From positions 1-64,000 of the forward strand of contig NZ_CABVII010000020.1 of NCBI RefSeq assembly GCF_902497995.1: DNA of 64,000 nt. Reading direction: 5' to 3'. Both the position numbers and the translations under genes were made by a program. Origin of the DNA: Pseudomonas fluorescens. GTDB taxonomy: Bacteria > Pseudomonadota > Gammaproteobacteria > Pseudomonadales > Pseudomonadaceae. The notes beneath the pieces are model-generated. The model saw only the letters and a program-made list of their open reading frames with translations, was not told where the DNA came from and ran no database searches. Shown here piece after piece: positions 44,763 to 53,918 of this stretch. Numbering within the stretch: position 1 is the stretch's first letter; every line of letters starts with the position of its first letter.

Positions 44763-47291
44763 ATGACGCAAGTCACGGTGAAACAACTGGCCGATGAGGT
44801 CAAAACACCGGTAGAGCGCCTGTTGCAGCAGATGCGTGAGGCAGGTCTGCCGCACACCGCCGCCGAAGAACATGTGACTGACAGTGAGAAGCAATCTTTG
44901 CTGACTCACTTGAAAAGCAGCCACAAGGCGAAAGTGGAAGAACCACGCAAGATCACGCTGCAGCGTAAAACCACCAGCACCCTGCGGGTCGCTGGCAGCA
45001 AAAGCATCAGCGTTGAAGTACGCAAGAAGAAAGTCTTCGTACAGCGCAGCCCGGAAGAAATCGAAGCCGAGCGCAAACGCGAACAGGAAGAACGTCGCGC
45101 AGTAGAAAATGCTGCACGCCAGAAGGCTGAAGAAGAAGCCAAGCGTCGCGCCGAAGAAGAAGCGCGTCGCCAGCCTGCTGCTGCGCAACCTGCGACCAAC
45201 AACGCTGTCGCAGCTCCTGCTGCAGTGGCCGAACCCGTACGCGAAAGCGCGCCGGTTGTGGCGGCTGCACCAGCACCGTCTGCAGACGTTCGCAACAAGC
45301 AGAACGAACAGCGCCGTCCGGACAAACCACGCGCCGACGATAGCAATCGTCGTGGCAGTGGCGATGGCGAGCGCAAAAACGCTCCGCATCGTGCTTCGGT
45401 CAAGGAAAAAGCGCCTGCTCCACGCGTTGCCCCACGTACTACCGACGAAGAAAGCGATGGCTTCCGTCGTGGTGGTCGCGGCAAGGCCAAGCTGAAGAAA
45501 CGCAACGCTCACGGTTTCCAGAGCCCGACCGGCCCTGTAGTGCGCGAAGTGAAGATCGGCGAGACCATCACTGTTGGCGATCTCGCCCAGCAGATGTCGG
45601 TCAAGGCTGCTGAAATCATCAAGTTCATGTTCAAACTGGGTACTCCAGCGACCATCAACCAGGTACTGGATCAGGAAACTGCCCAGCTCGTGGCTGAGGA
45701 ACTGGGCCACAAAGTGACCCTGGTCAGCGACACCGCCCTGGAAGATTCCCTGGCCGAGTCCCTGAAGTTTGAAGGTGAAGCGTTCTCCCGTGCACCGGTC
45801 GTGACCGTAATGGGCCACGTTGACCACGGTAAGACCTCGCTGCTCGACTACATCCGTCGTGCCAAGGTAGCTGCTGGCGAAGCCGGTGGTATCACCCAGC
45901 ACATCGGTGCGTACCACGTTGAAACCGAACGCGGCATGGTCACCTTCCTCGACACCCCTGGTCACGCCGCGTTTACCGCCATGCGTGCCCGTGGTGCCAA
46001 GGCGACCGACATCGTGATCCTGGTGGTTGCAGCGGACGACGGCGTCATGCCGCAGACCGTTGAAGCCGTTCAGCACGCCAAGGCTGCCGGTGTTCCGCTG
46101 GTTGTAGCTGTGAACAAAATCGACAAGCCGGGCGCCGATCTCGATCGCATCCGTAGCGAACTGTCGGTTCACGGCGTGACCTCGGAAGAGTGGGGCGGCG
46201 ACACCCCGTTCGTCTCGGTGTCGGCGAAAGTCGGTACTGGCGTGGACGAGTTGCTCGAAGCTGTCCTGCTGCAAGCTGAAGTTCTCGAACTGAAAGCGAC
46301 GCCTTCGGCCCCAGGTCGTGGTGTTGTGGTTGAATCGCGTCTCGACAAAGGTCGTGGCCCGGTTGCAACCGTTCTGGTTCAAGACGGTACCCTGCGCCAA
46401 GGCGACATGGTGCTGGTCGGTTCGAACTATGGCCGTGTACGTGCCATGCTCGACGAGAACGGCAAGCCAATCAAGGAAGCCGGTCCTTCCATCCCTGTCG
46501 AGATTCTCGGCCTGGACGGTACCCCGGACGCTGGCGACGAGATGAGCGTAGTGGCTGACGAGAAGAAAGCCCGTGAAGTGGCTCTGTTCCGTCAAGGCAA
46601 GTTCCGCGAAGTCAAACTGGCCCGTGCTCACGCCGGCAAGCTTGAAAACATCTTCGAGAACATGGGTCAGGAAGAGAAGAAGACGCTCAACATCGTCCTC
46701 AAATCCGACGTCCGTGGTTCGCTGGAAGCGTTGAACGGTGCCTTGAACGGCCTGGGTAACGACGAAGTGCAAGTGCGCGTGGTCGGTGGCGGTGTCGGTG
46801 GTATCACCGAATCCGACGCCAACCTGGCACTGGCCTCCAACGCTGTACTGTTTGGCTTCAACGTGCGTGCCGATGCCGGCGCTCGCAAGATCGTCGAGCA
46901 GGAAGGTCTGGATATGCGTTACTACAACGTGATCTACGACATCATCGAAGACGTCAAGAAAGCCCTCACCGGTATGCTGGGCAGCGATGTTCGCGAGAAC
47001 ATCCTGGGTACCGCTGAAGTGCGTGACGTGTTCCGTTCGCCGAAGTTTGGCGCGATCGCCGGTTGCATGGTTATCGAAGGTGTCGTTCACCGTAACCGTC
47101 CAATCCGTGTACTGCGTGAAGACATCGTTATCTTCGAAGGCGAGCTGGAATCCCTGCGCCGCTTCAAGGATGACGCTTCCGAAGTACGTGCCGGCATGGA
47201 ATGCGGTATCGGCGTCAAGAGCTACAACGACGTCAAAGCTGGCGACAAGATCGAAGTCTACGAGAAGGTTCAGGTTGCTCGCAGCCTCTGA
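44763..47291 (+). CDS. infB: Translation initiation factor IF-2
   Basis: 842-residue GTPase that brings fMet-tRNA to the 30S subunit. The N-terminal IF2-N domain (VTVKQLADEVKTPVERLLQQM) is followed by a long Lys/Glu/Ala-rich linker. The G domain has GHVDHGKTS (351-359), DTPGHAAF and NKIDKPGA. Domains II-IV follow to the end. Internal starts that give short IF-2 forms cannot be judged by eye. Confidence 0.98.
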   Translation: MTQVTVKQLADEVKTPVERLLQQMREAGLPHTAAEEHVTDSEKQSLLTHLKSSHKAKVEEPRKITLQRKTTSTLRVAGSKSISVEVRKKKVFVQRSPEEIEAERKREQEERRAVENAARQKAEEEAKRRAEEEARRQPAAAQPATNNAVAAPAAVAEPVRESAPVVAAAPAPSADVRNKQNEQRRPDKPRADDSNRRGSGDGERKNAPHRASVKEKAPAPRVAPRTTDEESDGFRRGGRGKAKLKKRNAHGFQSPTGPVVREVKIGETITVGDLAQQMSVKAAEIIKFMFKLGTPATINQVLDQETAQLVAEELGHKVTLVSDTALEDSLAESLKFEGEAFSRAPVVTVMGHVDHGKTSLLDYIRRAKVAAGEAGGITQHIGAYHVETERGMVTFLDTPGHAAFTAMRARGAKATDIVILVVAADDGVMPQTVEAVQHAKAAGVPLVVAVNKIDKPGADLDRIRSELSVHGVTSEEWGGDTPFVSVSAKVGTGVDELLEAVLLQAEVLELKATPSAPGRGVVVESRLDKGRGPVATVLVQDGTLRQGDMVLVGSNYGRVRAMLDENGKPIKEAGPSIPVEILGLDGTPDAGDEMSVVADEKKAREVALFRQGKFREVKLARAHAGKLENIFENMGQEEKKTLNIVLKSDVRGSLEALNGALNGLGNDEVQVRVVGGGVGGITESDANLALASNAVLFGFNVRADAGARKIVEQEGLDMRYYNVIYDIIEDVKKALTGMLGSDVRENILGTAEVRDVFRSPKFGAIAGCMVIEGVVHRNRPIRVLREDIVIFEGELESLRRFKDDASEVRAGMECGIGVKSYNDVKAGDKIEVYEKVQVARSL

Positions 47292-47362
47292 CTCGCGCAC
47301 TTCAAGGGCCACGGTGAGCCGCCGCATGCAGATGCGCGGCACAGCGTCAGGACTCTAAACGC

Positions 47363-47397
47363 AACGCCCGGTCTGGCTTTTGTCAGGCCGGGCGTTT
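47363..47397 (+). terminator. Hairpin between infB and rbfA
   Basis: CGCCCGGTCTG pairs imperfectly with CAGGCCGGGCG, followed by TTT. It lies about 70 bases after infB. The short T run suggests partial termination or an mRNA-stability role within the operon. Confidence 0.5.
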
Positions 47398-47450
47398 GCC
47401 GCTTTCAGACCCCGCGGGTTTCGCCGTGAGGCAGTAACAGGTAACAAGAC

Positions 47451-47852
47451 ATGGCAAAAGAATACAGCCGTACCCAACGTATCGGCGATCAGATGCAGCG
47501 TGAGCTGGCACAGCTGATCCGTCGTGAAGTCAAAGACCCGCGCGTCGGCCTGGTCACCATTACCGCTGTTGAAGTCAGCCGTGACGTCGGTCACGCCAAG
47601 ATCTTCATCACCGTGATGGGCCAGGACAACGCCGAGGACATCGCGCAAAGCATCAAGGTGCTCAACTCCGCCGCCGGTTTCCTGCGCATGCAGTTGGCCC
47701 GCGAAATGAAGTTGCGCAGCGTTCCGCAGTTGCACTTCCACTACGACGAAAGCGTCGTGCGTGGCGCGCACCTGTCGGCCCTGATCGAGCGTGCGGTGGC
47801 TGAAGACAGTCAGCGCCCGGTAGCCGCTGAACCCGAAGACGCCAAGGAGTAA
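47451..47852 (+). CDS. rbfA: Ribosome-binding factor A
   Basis: 133-residue KH-fold 30S maturation factor: YSRTQRIGDQMQRELAQLIRREVKDPRVGLVTITAVEVSRD, then AAGFLRMQLAREMKLRSVPQLHF. truB follows after 3 bases. Confidence 0.97.
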   Translation: MAKEYSRTQRIGDQMQRELAQLIRREVKDPRVGLVTITAVEVSRDVGHAKIFITVMGQDNAEDIAQSIKVLNSAAGFLRMQLAREMKLRSVPQLHFHYDESVVRGAHLSALIERAVAEDSQRPVAAEPEDAKE

Positions 47853-47855
47853 TCG

Positions 47856-48773
47856 GTGGCTCAGGTCAAACGCATCCGTCGTAACGTCAGTGGCATCATT
47901 CTGCTCGACAAACCGCTGGGGTTTACCTCCAACGCCGCGTTGCAGAAGGTTCGCTGGCTGCTGAACGCCGAGAAGGCCGGGCACACCGGCAGTCTCGATC
48001 CGCTGGCCACCGGCGTGTTGCCGTTGTGCTTCGGCGAGGCCACCAAGTTCTCGCAATACCTGCTCGATTCCGATAAAGCCTATGAAACCCTGGCGCAACT
48101 GGGCAAGACCACCACCACGGCCGATGCCGAAGGTGAAGTTTTGCTGGAGCGTCCGGTGACCGTTGGTCGCGCCGATGTCGAAGCGGTACTGCCGAAATTT
48201 CGTGGGCAAATCAGTCAGATACCGCCCATGTACTCGGCGCTCAAGCGTGATGGCCAGCCGCTGTACAAGCTGGCCCGGGCAGGTGAGGTAGTGGAGCGCG
48301 AACCGCGTTCTGTTACTATTGCGCGCTTGGAATTACTGGCTTTTGAAGGTGATACTGCGCGGCTTGCAGTGGATTGCACCAAAGGCACCTATATCCGCAC
48401 CCTGGTGGAGGATATCGGTGAGCAACTCGGCTGTGGCGCTTACGTTGCTGAATTGCGACGTACCCAGGCCGGGCCTTTCACGCTGGCGCAGACTGTCACA
48501 CTGGAAGAGCTGGAAGCCGTGCATGCCGAAGGCGGCAACGAAGCGGTCGACCGCTTCCTGATGCCATCGGACAGTGGCTTGCTGGATTGGCCGCTATTGC
48601 AGTTCTCGGAGCACAGCTCGTTCTACTGGCTTAACGGCCAACCGGTACGGGCCCCGGATGCACCGAAGTTCGGCATGGTACGCGTACAGGATCACAACGG
48701 TCGCTTCATCGGTATCGGTGAAGTGAGCGAAGACGGGCGCATCGCGCCGCGTCGACTGATTCGGTCAGAATGA
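47856..48773 (+). CDS. truB: tRNA pseudouridine-55 synthase TruB
   Basis: 305-residue enzyme. The catalytic Asp is Asp48 in KAGHTGSLDPLATGVLP; the substrate loop YETLAQLGKTTTTADAEG and the GTYIRTLVEDIG motif are intact. The start is GTG, just after the rbfA stop, with GGAG in the rbfA 3' end. The C-terminal PUA-like part is present. Confidence 0.97.
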   Translation: MAQVKRIRRNVSGIILLDKPLGFTSNAALQKVRWLLNAEKAGHTGSLDPLATGVLPLCFGEATKFSQYLLDSDKAYETLAQLGKTTTTADAEGEVLLERPVTVGRADVEAVLPKFRGQISQIPPMYSALKRDGQPLYKLARAGEVVEREPRSVTIARLELLAFEGDTARLAVDCTKGTYIRTLVEDIGEQLGCGAYVAELRRTQAGPFTLAQTVTLEELEAVHAEGGNEAVDRFLMPSDSGLLDWPLLQFSEHSSFYWLNGQPVRAPDAPKFGMVRVQDHNGRFIGIGEVSEDGRIAPRRLIRSE

Positions 48774-48846
48774 CCGGACGAGGGTGGCTGTCAACAGGCA
48801 CGGTCACTACTCATTTTTAGATACAGGGATTTGTCCCTGGCCTGTT

Positions 48847-48871
48847 GAAACTGTTTTTCTGAAACAGTTTC
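48847..48871 (+). other. Hairpin in the rpsO leader
   Basis: GAAACTGTTT and AAACAGTTTC form a perfect 10-bp stem with a 5-base loop. It ends 20 bases before the rpsO start and just ahead of the AAAAGGATT ribosome binding site. In E. coli S15 represses its own mRNA through leader structure; whether this hairpin does so here is inference. Confidence 0.5.
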
Positions 48872-48890
48872 CTGATAAAAGGATTGCCTC

Positions 48891-49160
48891 ATGGCTCTCG
48901 ACGTTCAAGAAAAAGCTCAAATCGTAGCTGACTACCAGCAAGCTGTTGGTGACACTGGTTCGCCAGAAGTGCAAGTTGCACTGCTGACCCACAACATCAA
49001 CAAGCTGCAAGGTCACTTCAAGGCCAACGGTAAAGATCACCACTCCCGTCGTGGTCTGATCCGCATGGTAAACCAGCGTCGCAAGCTGCTGGACTACCTG
49101 AAAGGCAAGGATCTGGGTCGCTATCAGACTCTGATCGGTCGCCTGGGTCTGCGTCGCTAA
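48891..49160 (+). CDS. rpsO: 30S ribosomal protein S15
   Basis: 89-residue S15: GSPEVQVALLTHNINKLQGHFKANGKDHHSRRGLIRMVNQRRKLLDYLKGKD. It binds 16S rRNA early in 30S assembly. The rpsO-pnp order is universal in gammaproteobacteria. A 190-base gap separates it from pnp. Confidence 0.98.
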   Translation: MALDVQEKAQIVADYQQAVGDTGSPEVQVALLTHNINKLQGHFKANGKDHHSRRGLIRMVNQRRKLLDYLKGKDLGRYQTLIGRLGLRR

Positions 49161-49354
49161 TAAGCGATTGCGCTAGAGGTTGGTTGTTTGCTGTGTGTCA
49201 GCGGGTTTCCCGCCGGCACATGGCAGGCTCCCAGCCTCAAGTTTTATCTGGATACACGTTTTACCCTGGACAGGCGTTGGGCCGATTCCCGACATTGCCC
49301 AAGAATTTCGCAAGAAGACAAGTTCCCCAAGAGCCACAAAGAAGGTAGGACACC

Positions 49355-51460
49355 GTGAACCCGGTAATCAAAAAATTCCAGTTCGGTCAGTCGACCGTTA
49401 CCCTCGAGACTGGCCGTATCGCCCGTCAGGCCTCCGGCGCAGTATTGGTCACCGTTGACGACGACGTCAGCGTATTGGTGACCGTCGTTGGTGCCAAGCA
49501 AGCCGATCCAGGCAAGGGCTTCTTCCCTCTGTCCGTTCACTACCAGGAAAAGACTTACGCTGCCGGTAAGATCCCTGGCGGTTTCTTCAAGCGTGAAGGC
49601 CGTCCTTCCGAGAAAGAAACCCTGACTTCCCGACTGATCGACCGTCCGATCCGTCCGCTGTTCCCTGAAGGCTTCATGAACGAAGTGCAGGTTGTCTGCA
49701 CCGTCGTTTCCACCAGCAAGAAGACCGATCCGGACATCGCTGCGATGATCGGTACCTCGGCTGCGCTGGCCATCTCCGGCATTCCTTTCGATGGCCCGAT
49801 CGGCGCTGCCCGCGTTGCGTTCCACGAAAGCACCGGCTACCTGCTGAACCCGACTTACGAACAACTGAAAGCATCGAGCCTGGACATGGTCGTTGCCGGT
49901 ACGTCGGATGCCGTGCTGATGGTTGAATCGGAAGCCAAAGAGCTGACCGAAGACCAGATGCTGGGCGCGGTACTGTTTGCTCAAGACGAATTCCAGGTTG
50001 TGATCAACGCTGTTAAAGAACTGGCTGCCGAAGCTGCCAAGCCAACCTGGGCCTGGGCTCCACAACCAGAAGCTACCGCTCTGCTGGGCGCTATCCGTGC
50101 CGAGTTCGGCGACGCGATCTCCCAGGCTTACACCATCACCATCAAGGCCGACCGTTACGCTCGTCTGGGCGAACTGAAAGACCAAGTGGTTGCCAAGCTG
50201 TCCGGTGAAGAAGGTCAGCCTTCCTCCAGCGAAGTCAAAGCTGCTTTCGGCGAAATCGAATACCGCACCGTTCGCGAAAACATCGTTAACGGCAAGCCAC
50301 GTATCGACGGCCGCGACACCAAGACCGTACGTCCTTTGAACATCGAGGTCGGTGTTCTGCCAAAGACCCACGGTTCGGCGCTGTTTACCCGTGGCGAAAC
50401 CCAGGCCCTGGTTGTTGCAACACTGGGCACCGCCCGTGACGCACAGCTGCTGGACACCCTGGAAGGCGAGAAAAAAGACCCGTTCATGCTGCACTACAAC
50501 TTCCCTCCGTTCTCGGTCGGTGAGTGTGGTCGCATGGGTGGCGCCGGTCGTCGCGAAATCGGTCACGGCCGTCTGGCCCGTCGTTCGATCCAGGCCATGC
50601 TGCCGGCTGCCGACGTGTTCCCGTACACCATCCGTGTTGTGTCGGAAATCACCGAGTCCAACGGTTCGAGCTCCATGGCTTCGGTCTGCGGCGCCTCCCT
50701 GGCTCTGATGGACGCTGGCGTTCCAATGAAGGCACCGGTTGCCGGTATCGCCATGGGTCTGGTTAAAGAAGGCGAGAAATTCGCCGTCCTGACCGACATC
50801 CTGGGTGACGAAGATCACCTGGGCGACATGGACTTCAAAGTAGCCGGTACCGCCAAAGGCGTGACCGCGCTGCAGATGGACATCAAGATCAAAGGCATCA
50901 CCGAAGAAATCATGGAAATCGCTCTGGGCCAAGCCCTGGAAGCGCGCCAGAACATCCTCGGCCAGATGAACCAGATCATTGCTCAGTCCCGTACCGAGCT
51001 GTCGGAAAACGCTCCGACCATGATCGCGATGAAAATCGACACCGACAAAATCCGTGATGTCATCGGTAAAGGCGGCGCGACCATTCGTGCGATCTGTGAA
51101 GAGACCAAGGCTTCGATCGACATCGAAGACGACGGCTCGATCAAGATCTTCGGCGAAACCAAGGAAGCGGCTGAAGCGGCACGTCAGCGCGTTCTGGGCA
51201 TCACCGCTGAAGCCGAGATCGGCAAGATCTACGTCGGCAAGGTTGAGCGCATCGTCGACTTCGGCGCATTCGTCAACATCCTGCCTGGCAAGGACGGTCT
51301 GGTTCACATCTCGATGCTGAGCGACGCTCGCGTTGAGAAAGTGACCGACATCCTCAAAGAAGGCCAGGAAGTGGAAGTGCTGGTACTGGACGTGGACAAC
51401 CGCGGCCGTATCAAGCTGTCCATCAAAGACGTGGCAGCGGCCAAGGCTTCGGGCGTTTAA
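49355..51460 (+). CDS. pnp: Polynucleotide phosphorylase
   Basis: 701-residue 3'-5' exoribonuclease of the RNA degradosome. Two RNase PH domains are joined by a helical linker; GECGRMGGAGRREIGHGRLARR is the phosphate/catalytic region of the second. A KH domain (DKIRDVIGKGGATIRAICEE) and an S1 domain (GKVERIVDFGAFVNILPGKDGLVHIS) end the protein. GTG is used as start, preceded by AGAAGGTAGGACACC. Confidence 0.98.
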   Translation: MNPVIKKFQFGQSTVTLETGRIARQASGAVLVTVDDDVSVLVTVVGAKQADPGKGFFPLSVHYQEKTYAAGKIPGGFFKREGRPSEKETLTSRLIDRPIRPLFPEGFMNEVQVVCTVVSTSKKTDPDIAAMIGTSAALAISGIPFDGPIGAARVAFHESTGYLLNPTYEQLKASSLDMVVAGTSDAVLMVESEAKELTEDQMLGAVLFAQDEFQVVINAVKELAAEAAKPTWAWAPQPEATALLGAIRAEFGDAISQAYTITIKADRYARLGELKDQVVAKLSGEEGQPSSSEVKAAFGEIEYRTVRENIVNGKPRIDGRDTKTVRPLNIEVGVLPKTHGSALFTRGETQALVVATLGTARDAQLLDTLEGEKKDPFMLHYNFPPFSVGECGRMGGAGRREIGHGRLARRSIQAMLPAADVFPYTIRVVSEITESNGSSSMASVCGASLALMDAGVPMKAPVAGIAMGLVKEGEKFAVLTDILGDEDHLGDMDFKVAGTAKGVTALQMDIKIKGITEEIMEIALGQALEARQNILGQMNQIIAQSRTELSENAPTMIAMKIDTDKIRDVIGKGGATIRAICEETKASIDIEDDGSIKIFGETKEAAEAARQRVLGITAEAEIGKIYVGKVERIVDFGAFVNILPGKDGLVHISMLSDARVEKVTDILKEGQEVEVLVLDVDNRGRIKLSIKDVAAAKASGV

Positions 51461-51496
51461 TCACTCCCCACGCCTGACCGTTCCAACGTTGTAGAA

Positions 51497-51530
51497 ATGC
51501 CCCGCAGTGAAAGCTGCGGGGCATTTTTTT
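51497..51530 (+). terminator. Terminator of pnp
   Basis: ATGCCCCGCAG pairs with CTGCGGGGCAT around TGAAAG, followed by seven T. Confidence 0.93.
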
Positions 51531-51545
51531 GCGCTGTAGAAAAAG

Positions 51546-51618
51546 ATCAAAAGATCGCAGCCTGCGGCAGAGCGTGCGCGTTCAATGCAGGAGCTGCCGC
51601 AGGCTGCGATCTTTTGAT
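51546..51618. repeat. 25-bp perfect inverted repeat
   Basis: The left arm (51546-51570, starting ATCAAAAGATCGCAGCCTGC) and right arm (51594-51618) are exact reverse complements separated by 23 bases. The core AGATCGCAGCCT recurs in intergenic regions of many P. fluorescens-group genomes. It is distinct from the REP motif. Confidence 0.8.
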
Positions 51619-51635
51619 TTTAACGGTGTGTTAAG

Positions 51636-51664
51636 TTGCCTGACTCCATGGTCAGTGCTAGGTT
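51636..51664 (+). promoter_or_regulatory. Possible sigma70 promoter of tRNA-Thr
   Basis: TTGCCT, 17 bases, TAGGTT; the -10 ends 9 bases before the tRNA. A fair match only. Confidence 0.4.
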
Positions 51665-51673
51665 TAGCCGACC

Positions 51674-51749
51674 GCCCGTGTAGCTCAGCCGGTAGAGCAG
51701 CGCACTCGTAACGCGAAGGTCGCAGGTTCGATTCCTGTCTCGGGCACCA
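51674..51749 (+). tRNA. tRNA-Thr(CGT)
   Basis: 76 nucleotides with encoded CCA. The loop CTCGTAA gives anticodon CGT, reading ACG. The sequence resembles E. coli thrW. Two stem positions are non-canonical: T6 faces T67 in the acceptor stem and A31 faces C39 in the anticodon stem. Confidence 0.94.
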
Positions 51750-51796
51750 GCGACACTTTGTTTTCAGATGATCCCGAATGGTTCTGAAGGCCAGAT

Positions 51797-51820
51797 AAAC
51801 CGGGTTTACGCGGTTTTTTG
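51797..51820 (+). terminator. Terminator after tRNA-Thr
   Basis: AAACCG pairs with CGGTTT around an 8-base loop, continuing into a T run. It lies 47 bases after the tRNA. Confidence 0.6.
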
Positions 51821-51882
51821 CGTCAGAGAGATCCTTGATGATCCAGATCCATCTTCCATTCCCCAAGATCAGAGAGAACGAC

Positions 51883-52188
51883 ATGACCGTTAAAGAATTG
51901 ACTCAAGAAGCCCGTCACGCAGAAGCGCTGAAAAAGTACTTGCTGGAATCCCCCCAGCTAGCCGAAGAGATCAAGGACTTGCCCGCCGACGATCAGAAAG
52001 ACCAGATCCAGTGGGCGTTCGAGGATGAAGCGGAATCCCAAGGCTTGCAGCCTTGGGAGCTGACGCTCAAGTACACCTCAAGCCCTGAAGAGTTCGAGGC
52101 TGCGCGCCTGGTGCTGCACAAGGAGGCGGCCGAGGTCCTGGGCGTCGAATGGGAAGAGTACTGCGAGATGAATAATCTGGTGGTCTGA
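51883..52188 (+). CDS. DUF6388 family protein
   Basis: A 101-residue acidic, helical, soluble protein: MTVKELTQEARHAEALKKYL at the start and LGVEWEEYCEMNNLV at the end. It fits DUF6388, a pseudomonad family of unknown function. ATG at 51883 has AGAGAG just upstream; longer in-frame starts lie in the tRNA terminator region and are not used. Confidence 0.75.
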   Translation: MTVKELTQEARHAEALKKYLLESPQLAEEIKDLPADDQKDQIQWAFEDEAESQGLQPWELTLKYTSSPEEFEAARLVLHKEAAEVLGVEWEEYCEMNNLVV

Positions 52189-52206
52189 CAGATCAACGCA
52201 AGACCT

Positions 52207-52294
52207 GTGGGAGCGGGCTTGCTCGCGAAGAGGCCGGCACATCCAACATTGATGTTGCCTGACACGACGCCTTCGCGAGCAAGCCCGCTCCCAC
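52207..52294. repeat. REP doublet after the DUF6388 gene
   Basis: GTGGGAGCGGGCTTGCTCGC at 52207 and its exact inverted copy ending at 52294 are separated by about 40 bases. Located between two convergent genes. Confidence 0.9.
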
Positions 52295-52314
52295 ATGTGC
52301 AGTGCGTTTTTGAG

Positions 52315-53163
52315 TCAGAGACTGAGCCGCATCGACAGATCGACAGCCTTCACATCCTTGGTCATCGCGCCGATCGAAATGTAATCCACCCCGGTCTGCG
52401 CAATCGGCAGCAACGTGCTTTCGTTGATACCGCCGCTGGCCTCCAGCTTTGCCTTGCCGCCGTTCAGGCGCACCGCTTCGCGCATGTCATCCAGGCTCAA
52501 CTCATCGAGCATGATGATATCCGCACCGGCTGCCAGAGCCTCTTTGAGCTCATCCAGGCTTTCCACTTCGATCTCCACTGGTTTGCCCGGTGCAATCTTG
52601 TGCGCGGCGTTGATGGCCTCAGGGATGCCCCCGCAGGCGGCAATATGGTTTTCCTTGATCAGGAACGCGTCATACAGGCCAATGCGGTGATTGTGGCAAC
52701 CGCCGCAGGTCACGGCGTACTTCTGGGCCAGGCGCAGCCCAGGCAGGGTCTTGCGGGTGTCGAGCAGTTTGACTTGAGTTTGGGCAACGAAATCCGCCAG
52801 GTCCTGCGCACGGGTGGCAACCCCCGAAAGCAATTGCAGGAAGTTCAACGCGCTGCGTTCGCCGGTCAGCAGCGAGCGTGCCGGGCCTTCGAGATGGAAC
52901 AGTGCCTGATTGGGCTTCACCCGTTCGCCATCGCGCACTTGCCAATGCACTGCAACCCGTGGGTCCAGTTGCAGGAAAACCGCATCGACCCACGCGGTGC
53001 CGGCGATGACGGCGGCGTCGCGAGTGATGATGGTGGCTTTGGCCAGCCGTTCGGCCGGGATCAGCTGTGCGGTGATGTCGCCGCTGCCGATGTCTTCGCG
53101 CAACGCACGGCGCACGTTGGCTTCGATTTCGGCGGTCAGATCGGCGAGACGTAGATTCGGCAT
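52315..53163 (-). CDS. nadC: Nicotinate-nucleotide pyrophosphorylase (carboxylating)
   Basis: 282-residue quinolinate phosphoribosyltransferase of NAD synthesis. Typical stretches are EDIGSGDITAQLIP, GERSALNFLQLLSGVATRAQ, LDTRKTLPGLRLAQKYAVTCGGCHNHR and EASGGI. ATG at 53163 gives MPNLRLADLT; the frame's longer start is not supported. It is divergent from ampD. Confidence 0.96.
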   Translation of the reverse strand: MPNLRLADLTAEIEANVRRALREDIGSGDITAQLIPAERLAKATIITRDAAVIAGTAWVDAVFLQLDPRVAVHWQVRDGERVKPNQALFHLEGPARSLLTGERSALNFLQLLSGVATRAQDLADFVAQTQVKLLDTRKTLPGLRLAQKYAVTCGGCHNHRIGLYDAFLIKENHIAACGGIPEAINAAHKIAPGKPVEIEVESLDELKEALAAGADIIMLDELSLDDMREAVRLNGGKAKLEASGGINESTLLPIAQTGVDYISIGAMTKDVKAVDLSMRLSL

Positions 53164-53357
53164 AACGGACTCCACAAACAAAGTGGTTCGATTATAGGGC
53201 CATGGCGGGGAGCAACCCAAGGCATCGGCGTCTTCCGATCACTCGAAACCTGCATTCGGTCGATTCGCCGGATCAATCAACACTCGCAAGTGATCGCGCC
53301 CCGAGGGTCTATCGCGGCATACTGGGCGCCAACACAGTCGTCGTTGAAGGAATCTGT

Positions 53358-53918
53358 ATGCAGTTGGACCCCGCGAGCGGTTGGTGCCAGGGCGTGCGTT
53401 TATGCCCCTCGCCCAACTTCAATGCGCGCCCCCCAGGCGAAATTTCCCTGCTGGTGATCCACAACATCAGCCTGCCGCCTGCACAGTTCGCCACCGGCAA
53501 GGTGCAGGAATTTTTCCAGAATCGTCTGGATGTCACGGAGCATCCCTACTTTGCAGGGATCGCCGACCTGCGGGTGTCTGCGCACTTCTTGATCGAACGT
53601 GACGGCGCTGTCACTCAGTTTGTCTCTTGTCTTGAGCGCGCCTGGCACGCCGGCGTCTCGTGTTTTGAAGGTCGGGAAACCTGTAACGATTTTTCCGTGG
53701 GCATCGAGCTCGAAGGCACGGATGATCTGCCATTCACCGACGCGCAATATGACGCGTTGACGGCCCTGACCCGGCAGCTGCAAAGCACCTTCACGGCCAT
53801 CACCGCACAGCGCATCTGCGGGCATAGCGACATCGCCCCCGGTCGCAAAACCGATCCGGGGCCGGCGTTCGACTGGGCACGCTATCGTGCCGCTCTGGAT
53901 AAAGAGGAACAACAATGA
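53358..53918 (+). CDS. ampD: 1,6-anhydro-N-acetylmuramyl-L-alanine amidase AmpD
   Basis: 186-residue cytosolic zinc amidase that recycles anhydromuropeptides and so keeps AmpR-dependent beta-lactamase off. Zinc ligands are in LLVIHNIS, in CGHSDIAPGRKTDPG (His and Asp), with GIELEG supplying the Glu. ATG at 53358 follows GAAGGAATCTGT. Its stop overlaps ampE by four bases. Confidence 0.96.
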   Translation: MQLDPASGWCQGVRLCPSPNFNARPPGEISLLVIHNISLPPAQFATGKVQEFFQNRLDVTEHPYFAGIADLRVSAHFLIERDGAVTQFVSCLERAWHAGVSCFEGRETCNDFSVGIELEGTDDLPFTDAQYDALTALTRQLQSTFTAITAQRICGHSDIAPGRKTDPGPAFDWARYRAALDKEEQQ

